The notes under the pieces: generated by a model
Database searches by the model: none
What the model was told of the DNA's origin: nothing
What the model saw: the letters and a program-made list of their open reading frames with translations, nothing else
Shown: positions 12,901-14,365 of the stretch, one piece after another
Layout of the letters: each line of letters begins with the position of its first letter
Numbering within the stretch: position 1 is the stretch's first letter
NCBI GenBank assembly: GCA_964538455.1
Contig: CAZIDZ010000053.1
Location: forward strand, 1-14,365
Direction: 5' to 3'
DNA: 14,365 nt
Origin: JAZDLX01 sp964538455
GTDB taxonomy: Bacteria > Electryoneota > Electryoneia > Electryoneales > Electryoneaceae
Translations under genes and position numbers: made by a program

Positions 12901-14067
12901 TCAGTTTGCCTGGACCAGCAGGCCGTGCAGGTAGTCGGTCTCCGGATGGCTGACCGCAACGGGATGGTCGGGGCCCGCGCTGAGGAGTGCGAGGCGGAGC
13001 AAGCGGCGGCCGGCGCGGCGCTGTGCGCGGCGTACGGCCTCCTCCAGATCCTCCTGTCGAACCGCATGGCTGCACGAGAAAAGAGCGGCCAATCCTTCGG
13101 GCTTGGTCCAGTTCAGCGCCGCAGTGAAAAGCATCTCGTAAGCCTTGAGCCCCTCCGCGAATTTCTTTTTGCTCCGGACGAGGGGCGGAGGGTCGCAGAT
13201 GACAATGTCGAAGGATTCTCCCGCGAATGAATCTTGTCTGCGGTCGAGCAGGTCCGCTTTCACCGTTCTCGGTTCGAGAAGTGAATTCCTTTTGAACGCC
13301 TGACGTGCGAGTTCAAGGGCTCGCTCGCTGCTGTCCGCGAGGGATATGGAGGACGCGCCACGAGCCGCTGCGCGGAGGCCGAATCCGCCGGTGTAGGAAA
13401 ACGCGTCAAGCATTGTCATCCCTTTGGCGTAGGAAGCCACCCAACGTGAGGAAAACACCTGATCGAGATAGCCGCCGGTCTTTTGCCCCTCGGTCAGGTC
13501 CACAGGAATTTGTAATCCGTCCAGTTCCACCCAGTGTACGTCCCCGGGCGCGTCACCCGCCACCGACCGCTGTAACGGCAGTCCTTCCACTTCACGCACG
13601 GGGGAATCGTCCGCGGCGACCACGCAGACCGGGGAGAAGAGAGAATCGAGGGCTTCGAGGATCAGTTCGCGGCGAATGTCCATGCCTACGGAGGTGTGCT
13701 GCACGATGCAAATGTCGTCGAACCGGTCGACGATGAGCCCCGGAAGACCGTCTCCCTCGCCGTGAACGACGCGGCAGACATTTCCCAGGCCCAACCGCTG
13801 GCGAAGCCTCCAGGCGGTATCGATGCGCCGTTTGAAAAACTCCTTGTCAGGCTCTTCACCGGCGGCACGGCTGTGAAGGCGCACCGCGATCAGGCTATGC
13901 GGGTTGACCGTCCCGCTCCCGAGCGGATGGCCGTTCCCGTCGAGCACCGTCACCGCTTCGCCCGGCTCGTACTTGAGCAGGTCGTCCGCGATCTCGTTGC
14001 TGTATACCCAGAGGTGGCCACGGCGGATTCGCCGCTCCTCACCGGTTTTCAGCGTGATGGTGCGCAT
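12901..14067 (-). CDS. rlmI: Class I SAM-dependent rRNA (cytosine-C5) methyltransferase, RlmI type
   Basis: Probable 23S rRNA cytosine-5 methyltransferase (RlmI/RlmK, COG1092-like). 388 aa. The N-terminal PUA domain (about 1-75) has GHLWVYSNEI. A central domain with VVHGEGDGLPGLIVDRF follows. The catalytic domain has GQKTGGYLDQ (194-203), SAM motif I DAFSYTGGFG (221-230), DPPPLVRSKKK (292-302) and FSCSH with C332, likely the catalytic or resolving cysteine. I start at the ATG at 14067, which has AAGGA five bases upstream and begins MRTITLKTGEE like the family. The frame is also open back to a TTG at 14124. Substrate specificity is inferred from family only. Confidence 0.9.
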   Translation of the reverse strand: MRTITLKTGEERRIRRGHLWVYSNEIADDLLKYEPGEAVTVLDGNGHPLGSGTVNPHSLIAVRLHSRAAGEEPDKEFFKRRIDTAWRLRQRLGLGNVCRVVHGEGDGLPGLIVDRFDDICIVQHTSVGMDIRRELILEALDSLFSPVCVVAADDSPVREVEGLPLQRSVAGDAPGDVHWVELDGLQIPVDLTEGQKTGGYLDQVFSSRWVASYAKGMTMLDAFSYTGGFGLRAAARGASSISLADSSERALELARQAFKRNSLLEPRTVKADLLDRRQDSFAGESFDIVICDPPPLVRSKKKFAEGLKAYEMLFTAALNWTKPEGLAALFSCSHAVRQEDLEEAVRRAQRRAGRRLLRLALLSAGPDHPVAVSHPETDYLHGLLVQAN

Positions 14068-14223
14068 ATGAATCCTTGCTTGGAAGTGTAACAGTGACTC
14101 TTTTCCGTTTTGAATGCTGGGCAATTCGATCGACGTGAAGATACAAGGATTGGACCGATACGACCGGTGGGTGGAAAAGGGCTGCTGTCTCTCTTTTTCC
14201 CGAAGCCACCTCGGTTACTGATC
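14068..14223. other. Intergenic region upstream of the RlmI-type gene
   Basis: 156 bases between the pyrG-like tail and the methyltransferase start. It includes a variant of the dispersed palindrome at 14088-14098. No convincing promoter or terminator was found. Confidence 0.4.
14088..14098. repeat. Variant of the GTGACAGTCAC repeat
   Basis: GTAACAGTGAC followed by TCTT matches the left-end copy GTGACAGTCAC-TCTT (125-139) at 13 of 15 positions. One pair of its own dyad is broken. It lies 21 bases upstream of the methyltransferase ATG. Confidence 0.45.
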
Positions 14224-14304
14224 TTACGCCCTCGCCTTCTTGTGTTCGATCGCCGCCTTGACGAAATGAACGAACAGGGGGTGCGGCTTCGCCAACCGGC
14301 TCCC
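14224..14304 (-). pseudogene. pyrG: C-terminal remnant of CTP synthase
   Basis: On the minus strand the frame ending at the TAA (14226-14224) reads SRLAKPHPLF, then VHFVKAAIEHKKARA. The PHPLF...FVKAA...H pattern is the extreme C-terminus of CTP synthase, where it follows the HPE.K of the glutaminase domain. Here that HPE.K and everything before it are missing. The bases immediately upstream encode, in another frame, the end of an ABC permease. The fragment cannot work alone. It is either a relic left by recombination or the product of a false join at the contig end. The match is from memory of the family and short (about 25 residues). Confidence 0.6.
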
Positions 14305-14315
14305 GAGCAATTGAT

Positions 14316-14365
14316 TTATTCGTAGCGCAGAATCGTCGCTGGATTGACCTGAGTCGTATGCCAGG
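14316..14365 (-). CDS. C-terminus of a MacB/FtsX-type ABC transporter permease (partial)
   Basis: The minus strand enters the window reading WHTTQVNPATILRYE then TAA (14318-14316). The ending NP(A/V)xxLRYE-stop is the typical last segment of MacB/FtsX-like permeases, lying after the fourth transmembrane helix. Only 15 codons are visible, so the identification rests on that motif. The gene runs off the right edge. Its stop is 15 bases from where the pyrG-like match begins, in a different frame. Confidence 0.6.
   Translation of the reverse strand, partial: WHTTQVNPATILRYE

Noticed and set aside
14110..14325. 71-codon plus-strand ORF at the right edge
   Set aside because: Antisense to the pyrG-like tail, whose PHPLF...FVKAA pattern is a better explanation.
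14224..14365. A single protein reading LAYDSGQSSDD... into the PHPLF tail
   Set aside because: The frame stays open to the window edge, but the upstream residues do not fit CTP synthase, whereas another frame gives a convincing permease C-terminus with stop.
1..14365. CRISPR array, tRNA, rRNA, insertion sequence, toxin-antitoxin or defence genes
   Set aside because: Both strands were read for these; no direct-repeat array, cloverleaf, transposase or recognisable small toxin pair was seen.

Overview
The window reads as a high-GC bacterial metagenome scaffold, since it contains a 100-N gap. Its gene content points to the FCB side of the tree: candidate phyla of the Krumholzibacteriota, Eisenbacteria, Latescibacterota or Zixibacteria type. 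The best clue is a secreted FG-GAP/VCBS-like protein ending in a YPNPFN...GVYFLRW sorting tail, together with a CNB-GAF histidine kinase and a heterodimeric methylmalonyl-CoA mutase. This placement is inference; no rRNA or marker tree is available here.

Layout. Positions 1-185 hold a terminator and several short dispersed repeats. Positions 186-4537 (minus) are mutA-mutB, the two subunits of B12-dependent methylmalonyl-CoA mutase, overlapping by ATGA. Diverging from them are bioY (4855-5442, plus), a biotin uptake component, then a terminator and an FkbM-type methyltransferase (5531-6307, plus). A long inverted repeat separates the latter from a convergent cytosolic CNB-GAF-HisKA-HATPase kinase (6397-8067, minus). 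A 445-base intergenic stretch with several dyads follows. Next is the secreted FG-GAP-type gene (8513-10223, minus), broken by an in-frame TAG and by the assembly gap. Two small genes follow: a CWC cysteine-rich protein and a one-TM protein. Then come deoxynucleoside kinase, folK and folB (order of transcription folB-folK-dNK), and an RlmI-type rRNA methyltransferase (12901-14067, minus). At the right edge are two gene tails: a short reading frame like the end of CTP synthase (pyrG), and directly upstream of it the end of a MacB/FtsX-type ABC permease.

How the genes fit together. MutAB isomerises (R)-methylmalonyl-CoA and succinyl-CoA. Biotin imported by BioY would serve biotin carboxylases such as propionyl-CoA carboxylase, which makes the mutase substrate; the divergent arrangement fits this, but the link is inference. 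FolB and FolK are consecutive enzymes of dihydrofolate synthesis, and the kinase downstream salvages deoxynucleosides, so that cluster supplies nucleotide and one-carbon metabolism.

No mobile element, CRISPR array, tRNA, rRNA or recognisable defence system was seen. The features most worth checking are the pyrG-tail/permease junction at the right edge, the amber codon in the secreted protein gene, the family of odd-centred short palindromes at gene ends, and the 20-bp inverted repeat between the convergent genes.
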